A stretch of 64,000 bases of DNA, from NCBI GenBank assembly GCA_964019055.1, contig OZ025217.1, positions 4,041,617-4,105,616 of the forward strand. The letters are read 5' to 3'. Made by a program: the position numbers and the translations under genes. Below the pieces are notes generated by a model. It did no database searches. It was not told the DNA's origin and worked only from the letters and a program-made list of their open reading frames with translations. This DNA comes from Anthopleura xanthogrammica. Taxonomy: Eukaryota; Cnidaria; Anthozoa; Actiniaria; Actiniidae. Shown here piece after piece: positions 40,575-56,836 of the stretch. Position 1 is the stretch's first letter, and the number at the start of each line of letters is the position of its first letter.

Positions 40575-42561
40575 TGAAACTCCATTTACACTATCTATAA
40601 TATGGAGTACAGCTCAGTGTCCCCACTATATTTAGTGGGTTGCCTTGGCATATACGATTCCAAACAAGTTGTATGATTTTGAGAGTGGTGTGGAAATTGG
40701 AGCACTCAAATGTACCTCTCCAAAGTTTAATAAGAAATAATATTGATTCACTCGCTACGGGGTAACATTTATGAAAGAACCTGAACACTGCACAAAAGCA
40801 CCCTTCCTAACAATATGAACATTCAGAGCTCCGATGTTAATTTGTAATAATAAATTAGAAAAGAATTTAATTTTTTGTTGGAAAAAATGACGACACAGAT
40901 GCGAGTTAAATTTAAACGCAAGCATACAATGCTTTATATACACATCCATTAGAGTCAAGCACCATTAGAAATGCAACTGGAAAAATAAAATTAAAAAAAA
41001 TATATTCCCTTTCAGTGACACGTTAACAAGGGAACAATAGTTTCTTGGGAAATTTTTGTTCACTTCAAAATAGAAATAAAACTCGTAGAACCCTGCGTTT
41101 CTAATGGTACTTCTCCATGTTCGATTCCCCCATCGTTCCATTGTTATTATAAAGTCGTTTCTACTTAAGCTGTACAATGTATATGAATCGTTTTTAGGCT
41201 TGTAAATGGCCGTGTTTGAAATAATTGACACAAATGTACATAAAGGCGGTCAAGTGGGTGCCGGCATATGTGCAACGCAGCAAACTTCAACACTGAATTT
41301 TTTGTAAAATAAAAGTTATGGCGTGTTTACCAAATAGTCTAGTGCAATTCTTAACTTATTTCTATTGTTTCTATAGTCACAGAAAGTTCTTGTTAGGGGG
41401 ATGAATTGTCCCTTCTTCATATTTTATGAGGGAAGTCTCTGCTTAAAACCGTAAGCCTAAATAGTTTATCAACACGGCCTCACCTTTACTGTAAACCAAG
41501 TTATCCCATCAAGAAAGGAAATTATATTTTCCCTTACGTTTCTAATATTATTTCAACGATGTAAACTTAAAGTAGTTTACGTTTTCGCCCTCCAAGTGAG
41601 CTTAGCAAAATCCGTTCTTGAAGACGTTTTTTCAAGCGCTAGCACACGGTAAACGTATAGAATTTTTCTTCGTTTCTCAGTCGAAGTAACGACAATCGAG
41701 GTTCAACTTACCTTTAGTAAAAAGAACTTCAATAAAAAAGTAGGATAATATGTTGAAAGTTTTACGTTTTTGGAAGAATAACAGGAGAGGACGGCAAAGA
41801 CAACCCAAACGACCCAAACTAGAAAAGTTAGTTCTCTCACGAAAAACTCCTGATCATGTGACTCCGTGCGCGAACGCGTGCGTTTCACAAAAAAGGCGCG
41901 AAAATTTCCCGCCATTTTGATACCGCGTGATTTATAAATGGAATGTTTTTATTTTCATCTCGACTGAATCACGGTATGTATTAATCAGTGATTGAGTATA
42001 GATTCCTAATCTCTATTTTAGAAGGGGGCACACCGTTTATGAAACCGATATAAAAAAGATCGTCAGTTCATTTTGGAGGGGGGGAGGGGTGCTCTTTTAT
42101 AGTGATAAAAAGTCAATCATTGTCACTTATCGATATCTGGCCTTGTTATATTCATCTTTAAGGACCAAAACCACTTAACTAATCATATGAAAGCATAATA
42201 CACTTTATGGTCTTTATGGACTAAAAAAAATTGTCTCCACTGACAGTCCGCTGATCATCGATATGTTTGATATTGGCTTTAGCCATGCATTATCCCAGGA
42301 TTGATGTACATACAGATTAAGTTATGGTACTTTCATTATGGAAATAATTATATTCCTAAGGTTGGGGTTGCAAGTTATGGGTATTTGCTTCTACTACACA
42401 ATGCCCCCCTCCCCCAAGGTTTCTTGAAATGACTGTAACTTTATGCAACTACACATATAGAAATGTTCTCACAAAAAATATAGCTCATTATCAACAAAAA
42501 CAATTTTAATTACGAGCTTATTTTTTGAAAACAAAAAAAAAAAAGAAAAAACACATATAAG
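40575..42561. other. Groucho 3' UTR and spacer to mL54
   Basis: The Groucho 3' UTR probably runs to shortly after the AATAAA at 41308. From there to 42561 I see only AT-rich spacer, including a G-rich stretch near 42077-42091 and CCCCCCTCCCCC near 42403. mL54 ends on the opposite strand at 42562, so the two genes converge. Confidence 0.55.
41308..41313 (+). terminator. TLE: Candidate polyadenylation signal of Groucho
   Basis: AATAAA 734 bases after the stop codon, followed by GTTATGGCGTGTTT, a GT-rich stretch. It is the first clear hexamer in the 3' region with such a downstream element. Confidence 0.5.
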
Positions 42562-43618
42562 TTAGATTTTCTTTTGTTTTCTTATTTCATTTTCCTGTCT
42601 TCTTCTTTTCTTGTTAATATTTTTCCAGTACGTCACACTCTGTTCTGGGGATTCTCCAGGAGTTTTAGGCTCAGTTATTTTCCATAACCAGTCTGGATAT
42701 TCATTATCTGGTAATAATGGAGGATCTGTTCCATCTTTTAGGTAGTTAATTCCAAAGCATCGCTCTTGCTCCTGTTTATTAGTTTCTTCCCCTTGTTCTT
42801 CTGAATGAAAATATAATATATGATTTAATGCTTGAAAAAATGTGTTCAGGGCAAATCCCAGATTTTTTTTAGGAGGGGGTGCACTATTTATAATCAGCAC
42901 CTATCAATGTAAGTCTCATGGGGGGGGGGGAGGGGGAGGTTTTCGAGGTTTTCGGGTTTTCCCCCCCCACGAGGTTTACAGTGGTATGTGCATTAGGTGG
43001 TCTATTAGTGTGTCGAGTGACTGTGAAAAACTCATGGTAGGACAAGCCATGTCATGACAGTATACTGTGTTTAAGCATTTTCATTGGCTGAACAATCATT
43101 GTGCACTGTGATGATTGGTTCAAAGGATAGTGTAAATTCTGTACCTTGACAGTGCACTGTGCAATGCCATTCCACTCACACTCGTATGGAATCCACACAC
43201 AGATAATCACTGCCACCAAACACCATGTCAGTTATCATAAGTAAGTTATCAAAAAAAGGCCGCTTGCATGGTGTGGCAGATAAGACAAAATGTCACTTTT
43301 CAAGCAAAGGTTAACATCTGATATTACTAAAGAATTGACATAAGAATAACAACGGTCAGCCATCCTTAGTGAATTCTGTAAAGGAGGGATTTGACTTTAA
43401 AATAAATGATTCCTAACATACGAGTGTACACAACGAATCTAAATTTCATTTCTTTAGAGCCAAGACTACGAAACCGATCAAACTAAAGGTTTCATATACT
43501 CACTAGGTTTTGAAGAGCAGCTGTGTGTTATAGTCAATGATATCTTTCGGTAAAATATTGGAGAAATTAGAGATGTTCTAAAAGACGACTTCCACAAGTT
43601 GTTGAGTAAGGCCGCCAT
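42562..43618 (-). CDS. MRPL54: Mitochondrial large-subunit ribosomal protein mL54
   Basis: A structural protein of the mitochondrial 39S/54S subunit. Two exons on the minus strand: 43618-43504 (start ATG at 43618-43616, GT donor in phase 1) and 42800-42562 (TAA at 42564-42562), total 354 nt, 117 aa. Exon 1 gives a basic, Ser/Arg-rich N-terminus beginning MAALLNNLWKSSFR, suited to a mitochondrial presequence. Exon 2 carries the family core INYLKDGTDPPLLPD, YPDWLW and a Lys/Arg-rich end. Human mL54 has YLKEGQDVPLLPD and YPEWLF at the same places and is slightly longer. An in-frame Met further upstream exists (43675), but the second Met follows GGCC context and fits the family better. It is head-to-head with AFG2B, 279 bp apart. 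Confidence 0.87.
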
Positions 43619-43897
43619 GTTGGATATTATGAGCCTGCGTTCTTGACTGGCTGAGGTTATATCATGAATACTCACGGGGGAGGGGAGGGGGAAAATAATG
43701 CATTAACGAAAAAAATATTGTAGTTAAAAAAGAAAAATTATATAATACCAAGAAAAAAGTATCAAGTTCTTCTCAATTCATTGAGTAATAAAATAGATAA
43801 GTTAATTCTCAGATTTCACCAATATCATTTGTCGACAAAAATTAACCCGGAGGGCCTCCCCCTTAGTGGTCTTCTGCACGTGTATACTTGATTCAAA
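43619..43897. promoter_or_regulatory. Bidirectional promoter region, mL54 / AFG2B
   Basis: Only 279 bp separate the two divergent start codons, so both 5' UTRs and the promoters must share this space. It contains GGGGGAGGGGAGGGGG near 43676-43691, a possible GC-box type stretch, and no TATA box in an obvious position. Confidence 0.5.
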
Positions 43898-49260
<5,363 letters not shown>

Positions 49261-49957
49261 AAATACTGGTTATTTTACTAGTCCATTCGCATATTTACTC
49301 TTAAATTCAAGTGAAATAATTAAGTAAAAAATTATTTTTCAATTATTCTAAAGCCGTTTGCTGTACTGGTTCCGTATGGTAGAATATATTTCGCATGACT
49401 GTGGAAAAGTCGCAGAAAGTGGGCGCCGTGCCGTGACCATGTTCGAGAACTCTCATTGGATGAACTGGACCCATTTCAAAATCATACGATATCAATTCTA
49501 ATAATCCAGTTGGTGAACATAAATAATATTAACGGCACAGTCAGACTATTTATTCTAAATCCTAATACTTTGTCGTACGTTAAATGAATGCCAGAACTTC
49601 GAATGCCCTCGAACACAGATATGTCGCGGTCACACGTGAAAATTGCGTGTCGTGAAGCGCCGGGTGTACGTGTAAAACGATAGGGAATATTTTGAAAATC
49701 ATTCATTTTCTGACTTTGATAATTTGCGCAACTGCATCTTTCAGGGGCGTAACGAGGATTTCCCGTGGGGAATTACTATCCACTAACATCAACAAATCAT
49801 CCCTCCCTCCTCTTTTCATTCCAAAAAATTGCACGTAATTATTACCGCCAATCAAGGGCAAGACGTATCCCAGTCAACATAGCGGCACCTTTTGGCCTGT
49901 ATTTTCAGAATACTAACTCGGTGACAGGCAAGTCGGCGCCGGAGAAGAAGGTTGGAG
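49261..49957. other. Convergent 3' spacer between AFG2B and ADAM10
   Basis: Holds the 3' UTRs of both genes. No clear AATAAA for AFG2B is seen. A CAGGGGCGTAACGAGGATTT word near 49743 resembles the ends of the element at 10705-10894 and may be a fragment of it. Confidence 0.5.
49549..49554 (-). terminator. ADAM10: Candidate polyadenylation signal of ADAM10
   Basis: AATAAA on the minus strand about 400 bases after the stop codon. It would give a compact 3' UTR that ends before the AFG2B gene on the other strand. Confidence 0.4.
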
Positions 49958-52900
49958 TTAAACAGATGTAGAAGCAGTCTGGTTAGTGTCGTAGTGTTCC
50001 TGTGAAAGGCGCTGATTGACAGTGGTATGTTGCTGGTCTGACATGTTATGGTGGTAAGGATGTATGGCGAAGCGTCCCAAGATTCTCTCCAGGGGATTAT
50101 TTCTGCACGGGGTGAACTTGAGATACATTGCCACGAAACACGCGCCAGCAATGAGCGCCACTATGTAGTACCTTGAAAAAATAAAGTAGCGCAAAATCAT
50201 TATGATACCATACCATGGTTATACACCTCTGTTACCTCTGCGTCACAGACTCTAATGTGTACGTACGCATTCCCTAGTATCATTTCTTCGTTAAACGGTT
50301 GCACAGGAGAAGACACATGAATATGGATACAACTCAAACATAGAATCTTATTCTCAAGAGAATGACACGCGGTCTGAAATGAGAAAACATTATGCCCAAG
50401 CCCGAGAGGTCTCTTATGATTGTTAAATCACCTAACTAATTCTAACCGTTTTAGACATGTTTTCTTACCAATTCTGTCCCAGCCAGAGAAGAGCATTATT
50501 GACAGAAGCCTTGGACGTCGTTCTTTCAAACGCTTCCTTGAGTACTCGTAACTGACTGTCTGTATTGACGGTAATACAGTAGCCATGCTGATCACAGTAT
50601 CCAGTATCCTGATTACATGTGCTACCTGCGGGCCTCAGAACCACTTGAAGACCCACTATAGTACTCGCAGAGATACACCCTTCCTAGAATTGGTGAGCAG
50701 AGCATTAGAAATTTAGATACTTTGATTGACAATAAGAGCAGTTCATGTGCTGATTTATGATAAAAACTTACCCTCTAAGCCGGAAGTAGTATGGAAGGGC
50801 CATACTACTAATAAGCCGGAAGTAGTATGAAAAAGCCATAATATTAATAAGCCGGAAGTAGTATGGAAGGGCCATACTTTTAATAAGCCGGAAGTAGTAT
50901 GGAAGAGCCACACTACTAATAAGCTGGAAGTAGTATGGAAGGGCCACACTACTAATAAACCGGAAGTATTATGGAAGAGGCATACTACTAATAAACTGGA
51001 AGTAGTGTGGAAAGGCCATACTAGTAATTTCCGGCTTAGAGTGTGAGCTTGTAAGCGTGTATCTTCTCTGGGTTCCGATCAATCATGCCGAGGCTCGTGT
51101 TTAAACTTAATTTCGAAGCCGGATCAAATTGGAATTTAGAAGTTGATTTTGCGGAGGGAGGAAAACCGAAAAACCCGGAGAAAAACCCTCGAAGCACAGT
51201 AGAGAACCAACAAGGAACTCTACTCCTATATATTGGCGAGTCCAACAAACACAGCGGTAAGTGGCAGCGCATTAGGAGGTCAACCCAACCGCGGTATTTC
51301 CTTGAAAGAAACTACCTTTGTATCATTACAGCAGACATGACACGTTAGATGATGTGAAGAACATTGACACTCCTGGAGTCCATACAATCTACATATTGAT
51401 CCAGTGCATTCACCATCCACACAAGTATTACTACCGTGATTACAAGTAGTGTTCGATGGTTTGGACACAGCCGATGGGCACGTGGCATTGTAACTATTAT
51501 CAAATGTTAAGGTAAATCCCGGGGGGGTACTACCACCCCAACTTGGGTGGGGGTGTACCGCCAGGTCCTCAAAACCCTGACCCTATCCCAGACCTAGAAT
51601 TTTGATTTCATATATCCTACCCCAGACTAAACCTAAGAATTGTAAACCCTATCCCAGACTAAACCCCAAAATATACACCCTATTTCAATAACTATTTGGC
51701 AATTGTTTAATTGAATTTAAATCGGTTTTTTTTTTGTGCCGGCAGGAAACGTAGCCTACCAGGCTAAAACAACTAAAACATAACCCTATCCCAGAAAAAA
51801 TGTCAAGAAGATACCCTATCCCAGACAAAAACCTTACCCTTCCCAGACAAATTGTAAAAAAATGATACCCTACCCCAGACCTAAAAAACAAAAAACCATA
51901 CCCTATCGGGCGGCACATACCCGTATAGCAAATATAGGGGAGTACCCCCCCGGGAGGTAAATTTAATATGTGATGCTGTGACCGTGACCGTCACGGTTTT
52001 GTATCCTAGTATTTTGATTGGTTGAAAAGAAATATCGTGTGCTATGATTGGTCGTGTCTCGTGTCTTGTCACATCCACAAAACATAATACTTTACTTAAT
52101 TTTTAAAAATTGATTCCTCAAAACAGGGTCTACAATCCATAGTTCTTTCTCCTACATCCCCACTCCTCTGCTACGTGACGTATTGAAATTTTAGTTTATC
52201 AAGTTTCAAAGGATATTTGCAAAACACTTTATAAGTGCATTGCGCCTCTTGTTTACAGATGGTATTTGGTGTGGTGACAACCATACAGTCTTGGGTACAG
52301 CACGGTCCTTTCCTTAGACTGAAATAGAAAAAAAAAACATGACTTATTCTTTGTTTGGCTCTGAACAAATTTTGCAACGATGCGGGAAATAATTCTTTTG
52401 GGGGGGGAGATGTGGGGGAGGGGATGTCACACTTAGCAACTTCACCTGCCACGAAGGTCACGAAGCAATGAATTAAGAAAAACTGCCCAATTCTGGCCAG
52501 TAGTAGATTAAAAAGTAACATTTCACTATTTTAGAAAATCACGCCATTGTCAGCAACGTAGCAGACGCGTTCAGACGATAGAATGCAATAAGCGGGCAAG
52601 CTTCTACTTCATCCTCCTTTAGTATCACTTTGTCCGCAAACGTAACCTGATCTTCCTTTTGTGAGGGGACTTCTTAAATGTTAGCGCAATTTAAGATTTT
52701 ATCATTTCCGAGCTTCGCCCCCGCCTCAGCCCCTGTCATTCCTAGGACCGCTGAATTTTCTGGACCATCTGGATCCTTCCCTGCATTCATATGTAGTCTT
52801 TATAACTGCTATAAGACCGTCATATACCTGCATTGGTTACCATTCTTCATCCTGCAACCAGGAATCCCCAGGGAGCTGTTTCCAGGGTCACAGCACTTAT

Positions 52901-55900
52901 CTATCAGATCACATTCATGTGGCAAACCGCAGTCACATTCTTCTCCTTCCTCGACGATTTTGTTGCCGCAGTAGACATCTTGGTTGTCAGCTGACGCGGG
53001 AACATTAAAGTGAAAATAAGATGACCTTGAGTGAAAAGCCCATGAAGCCTTAGCTTTAATAAGATGAGTTAATTTTTTCCGTCTCCTGTGGGTTGTCCAC
53101 AACATTTTAGAAAGGAATTCGTATGTGTTAGCCGTGCCCTGACTTTGATCAGTCGACCAGAGGTTGTTTCGAGGTATCGATAAAATCTAAATGTTTGAGG
53201 GAATGCATGTTATTCGCACTAATAAATATTGCATAGTTTTGCAAGTTGATAAGAGAGCAAAAGATTACATGCACTGCGTGTATGCTGTTCTTAACCATGT
53301 TCTCAAGCAGAATTTCGTATGCAAATAGTACGCGCCAGTGCTTAAGGGCATTGCTGTGTGATTGGAGATTAAACGTTCGGGCTCTAATGATGGTTCCCTG
53401 CTGGGGAGAGGCTCCTTTTTTCTTCAGCGAAAAATAAAAAATAAAAGGAGACTCTGTCAGCAGGGTATAATGATGGGCACCCGACTATAAAAACAAATCA
53501 TCGTGGGGCTTAGTTAGAAGCAAGTAAGTCCCTATTAATTTTCGTACCATAGTTAGTAAATACCTTACCAATAAAACACTGTGGTCCCTTGTTGAGGATA
53601 ATCGGCCACATTTGAGATTTACTGCACTCAGAGAAAAGATAATTGTTGGGCTCTCTTCCACCGGTAGAGAATGTGTACATTATATAATTACCGCCATTCT
53701 CATTTGGAGTGCACCTTTTTGTCCCTGGATCATGCTTGAAAAATAATAAAAAATGATACCATATATTTGGGGTTTTGATCTTTTGTAGTAACTAAGCAAT
53801 CCAGACGACAGACCGAAGCCCCCATCCAAATGGACCTTTCTCACTCGCATTCAAGTACTTCAGGACGAGTTTACGCGGGCATGAGCCAAAAAAAAATTTC
53901 CATGGAAATAAACATAGTTGCTTTGTGAATTGAAAAGTCAATTCTATCTATTAAAATGGAAGACGTTCTCAACAGCAAAACAGAGCGCGCGTACTATCAT
54001 ATCTATTTTGTATGTATGTAGCCAATTTCTTTGACCAATTAGAGCGCGCGTTATAAACTGGCATACATACCTCGGAGCCGAAACTGTGCCCAAGCTCATG
54101 TGTTACAGTAATCAAAGAGGCTTTACGGGGAATCCTGCTATTAGCGTTCTGGAAAGTCACAACACCACTGTTGAAGTTTATTTCTCCCAGTTCCGAATCT
54201 TCTAGAAGGACCCTCTTGGAGCATATTCCACCAATATCAGTCGCACCTACCCAAGCAAGGCCCAGAGTGCCTTTGGGGAAGCTGAGGTAGGTGAATAAAA
54301 GAGCAAGGCAGTACTGGTCATGGTCAAATGTGCTCCATTTGGACAGAAAATCCTGGAATGAAGCGGCGGTTGGTTCGGCGAGAATACCTGAGGAGACCAA
54401 AAGGTAATCAAAACTAGAGTAGTTAAGTTTTAGTACATAGGTTTTACCTCTTTTTTTTTTTTTTTTAACAGAGGATAGAGTGACCTATTTAGTTTCCTAT
54501 TTATTGCAGCTTTAACTAGCTGGTCCCTGGTAAAAGCTGATTCGGTTTCAACTACCTGTTCCAAAAGTGTAGGTGTATGGCGTCCTACTTTACAATTTTA
54601 TCATCATTGAAAAGTAATTGTTTATAAAAGAAAGGACGTCAAAATCGCCGAATCAAATAAAAAAATCAAAAAAATCAGAGAACGCTATAATCGCAGACGT
54701 AAATGAAACAAAGTGAGCAAAATCGCCGCAAAAATTGTGGGAAGCCCCCTAAATTTAAAAGGGGGGGCTAGAGTATTCTTGCTTCTCCTCGTCCGCCGCC
54801 TATGAAAAAACTTTTGGAGCAGGTTTCTAATTCTAGAGAAGAAATGTCCTAAATCGTGGCTGTTAACATTGCGCAACCCTTGGCAAAAAATTCCAAGATT
54901 ATTGAAGTGAATACATTAAAATACCTTCGGCCTCAGCATCTTGAAACAAAGTAATGGCTGTTATTCTGAGCCCAATATTATCACCCGGTCCACCATCACC
55001 ACTGAAGTCCGTTGAACGGAAAATCTTATCCGCGCCCGCGATGTGAAATACCATTTCGGCGATGGTATCGTCGACGGAGCCTTTACCCACGTGATTATAA
55101 AAATGATGGTCAGCGGCAATATGCAGTGTGCATGTGTTAATGTCAGTAATGTGGTCGGATAATCTTACTGCACGTGTTCGACGGTGAGAAGTCTGGAATA
55201 AATAATATGTGGATACACCAGTCTCGCATTCGATGCAAACCGTTGTTTTTGAAGACTACAGACTCATTATAAGTCAGATATTCAAAAGCTAATGGGTATG
55301 GGCGTCTCTTGGTATGGGGTATGGGTGAGAAAATGAACGTTAAAAAGTGGGGTTTTGAAATAATTGATTTCTTATATATAGGGAAGCTTTCAAAATATTG
55401 GAAACTGAAAACAGGGGGTCTCGAAAAAATTGGGCATACTGGGGGTGGGTGGAGGCGGGGGGGGGGGGGGTGGAGAACTATATACAGTAAAAAAAATACC
55501 TGGAATGACATAGTTTTAGGCAGTTGATAGAGTTTTCGATAGGAATGGTGGACTTTCTTAGCTGCAATCCTCAATGATGAATCAAATTCCACATCATGCG
55601 ACTGATACACAAGTGAATGGAAGGGAAGTGGATGAGTGAAATATCTTGATGCAGGTTCTAGATGATACAGGGTACCCGCAGTGTAAAAACACCCATCGAA
55701 GGTGCCGTCAGGACGTATTCGGCCAGTAACAGATGAGTTTTGATCTCCTACAAAAATAAGATAAAAGAATAGGTCATTTTTGAAGTCGTACAATACTGAT
55801 GTGTGTTCTTTGATTACGGATTCATTTGCTCAGGGTCAACCTCATTTCAACGTAAAAATCTTCCCAAATACCAACGATTAAGTAAGAATGCAGATTTCCA

Positions 55901-56836
55901 ACAATACAAACACTTTGAAATTCCACGTACTTTCACTGACACACTGATTGTTCTACACAAAATCGAAGCTAGCCCTGAGCAACAGAGAACTTGAACCTGC
56001 ATGAGTATTGAAAATACTGATCATTTTGAATGATTTGTATGAACCAAACTCCCTTGGGAATGACTGTTTCTTTGACTATTGTATTTACGGATTAGCCAGG
56101 GTGCATGTGTATCATGATATGGTTGGATGTGAAGAGGGGAAGAGATAAGTAAAATTTCTGGGCCTGCTGCATGAGCTGGTGGGAATAAAAGCTGGACGTA
56201 CTTCAGTTGACGACACTTCTGCTACTTGTGCTATCTTACTTACCTGAAACTTTCCCTGTATAATATTCATTAGATTTAAATTCGAAGTTGTCATCTTTTT
56301 TCTGAGATTTTATCTTCACTGTAGAACCTTGTGAAAATAGATTGGTATTTTGCCTCAGAATCAATGAAAAATGCCTATGAAATAAAAGTAGAAACTACGT
56401 TTGAACATTTGTTGAACTACCTGTGTGTAAACAAGCAGCAGCAAAACTTTGAAATGTTTACCTTTTGAACGCGTTCAGTTCGATGATAACAACATTGTCT
56501 AAGGGATTTTGAATTGCTGCTTTATGCTGTCTTAGAATGCTGTCTATGTCGTAGTTTACTGGTTCAAAATATGTTATATTGCTGGAAGCGTGAAGAAATT
56601 CACGAAGACTGCTTGTCCCTGAGAAAAACAACAGAAAAAAAGCCAAATTCACAAGACGGTCGTACGTAAATTATTAAGCTCAGTTTCGACCAACTTCATT
56701 CACTAAATATCATTTAATTACAGTTTATCCCTCAAATTTGACTTAAGTGTTGTCCGTACTTACCAGGTTTACCAAGACGAGCTCTCATTCCAAAAATTTT
56801 CAGTAAAAAGATGAAGAAAACTTGAAACGGCTTCAT
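49958..56836 (-). CDS. ADAM10: ADAM10-type transmembrane metalloprotease, 12 exons
   Basis: A membrane zinc protease that sheds ectodomains such as Notch. Exons on the minus strand: 56836-56764, 56618-56462, 56374-56244, 55747-55500, 55192-54925, 54387-54071, 53734-53569, 52990-52828, 52318-52217, 51493-51316, 50683-50469, 50171-49958; 2232 nt, 743 aa. N-terminal signal (MKPFQVFFIFLLKIFG), prodomain to about 206, furin site RRTR at 207-210, catalytic domain with HELGHSFGSEH at 389-399 (all three zinc His and the Glu intact, split by an intron after Glu398) and the Met-turn YIMY. Then a disintegrin-like region (CGNKIVEEGEECDCG), a Cys-rich region (ECTGSICRLYGLQEC, CHVCC), one TM helix at about 674-691 and a 52-residue tail. 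The family marker GGICSK and the Cys spacing point to ADAM10 over ADAM17. The intron 51494-52216 appears to be AT-AG, U12-type; the frame closes only with it. Confidence 0.93.
50773..51041. mobile_element. Inverted-end element with seven 36-bp tandem repeats
   Basis: Seven head-to-tail 36-bp units begin TAAGCCGGAAGTAGTATGG and continue AAGGGCCATACTACTAA; each unit is itself a small hairpin (AGTAGTATGG / CCATACTACT). The left end CTCTAAGCCGGAA recurs inverted at the right end (TTCCGGCTTAGAG, 51029-51041). It lies in the ADAM10 intron 50684-51315. Confidence 0.85.
51090..51255 (-). mobile_element. SINE fragment, copy B
   Basis: Plus-strand text GATCAAATTGGAATTTAGAA, GATTTTGCGGAGGGAGGAAA and CCCGGAGAAAAACCCTCGAA matches the body of copies A and C. 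The tRNA-like end is missing or decayed. Same ADAM10 intron as the 36-bp array. Orientation is taken from copy A. Confidence 0.55.
51493..51512 (-). other. ADAM10: U12-type branch site and acceptor of ADAM10 intron
   Basis: On the minus strand ACCTTAAC, close to the U12 branch consensus TCCTTAAC, lies with its branch A at 51507, 13 bases before the intron end TAG at 51496-51494. There is no polypyrimidine tract, as is usual for U12 introns. Confidence 0.65.
51507..51966. mobile_element. TTAA-flanked element with degenerate internal repeats
   Basis: TTAA occurs at both edges (51507-51510 and 51963-51966). The inverted end core CCCGGGGGGGTACT is found about 7 bases inside each. Internally eight or more degenerate copies of ACCCTATCCCAGACTAAA are present. 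TTAA target duplication is the hallmark of piggyBac-type elements; the ends do not show a typical CCC start, so the superfamily is uncertain. Confidence 0.65.
52208..52216 (-). other. ADAM10: U12-type AT 5' splice site of ADAM10 intron
   Basis: On the minus strand the exon ends TTTTGCAA and the intron starts ATATCCTTT, an exact match to the U12 AT-class donor consensus. Splicing to 51493 gives FCNYNATCPS, aligned with human ADAM10 CNGFTALCPA. No GT donor in the exon gives the needed phase 2 at the right place. Confidence 0.75.
53120..53205 (+). repeat. Dispersed repeat copy in ADAM10 intron
   Basis: GTGTTAGCCGTGCCCTGACT, then TTGATCAGTCGA and GGTATCGATAAA match the unit at 13080-13165 in the SMG5 intron. 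Confidence 0.6.
54453..54468 (+). repeat. Poly(T) run
   Basis: A run of about 15 T in an ADAM10 intron. On the coding strand it is poly(A). Confidence 0.6.

Noticed and set aside
43676..43691. GGGGGAGGGGAGGGGG as a strong Sp1-type promoter element
   Set aside because: Similar G-rich runs occur in many introns here, so it cannot be called a functional site from sequence alone; mentioned only as context.
50773..51041. A regular 36-bp repeat array reminiscent of CRISPR repeats
   Set aside because: There are no spacers between repeats, it lies in an intron of an animal gene, and it has inverted ends typical of a transposable element.
51490..51493. TTAC as an AC acceptor for a classical AT-AC intron in ADAM10
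   Set aside because: The donor exon ends in phase 2; starting the next exon after TTAC would shift the frame and lose the conserved Cys-rich region.
52171..52316. Read-through of ADAM10 exon 9 to a stop (ending YPLKLDKLKFQYVT)
   Set aside because: It would truncate the protein before the Cys-rich and TM regions. The ATATCCTTT donor and Cys spacing explain the end of the exon better. A soluble isoform by intron retention remains possible but unsupported.
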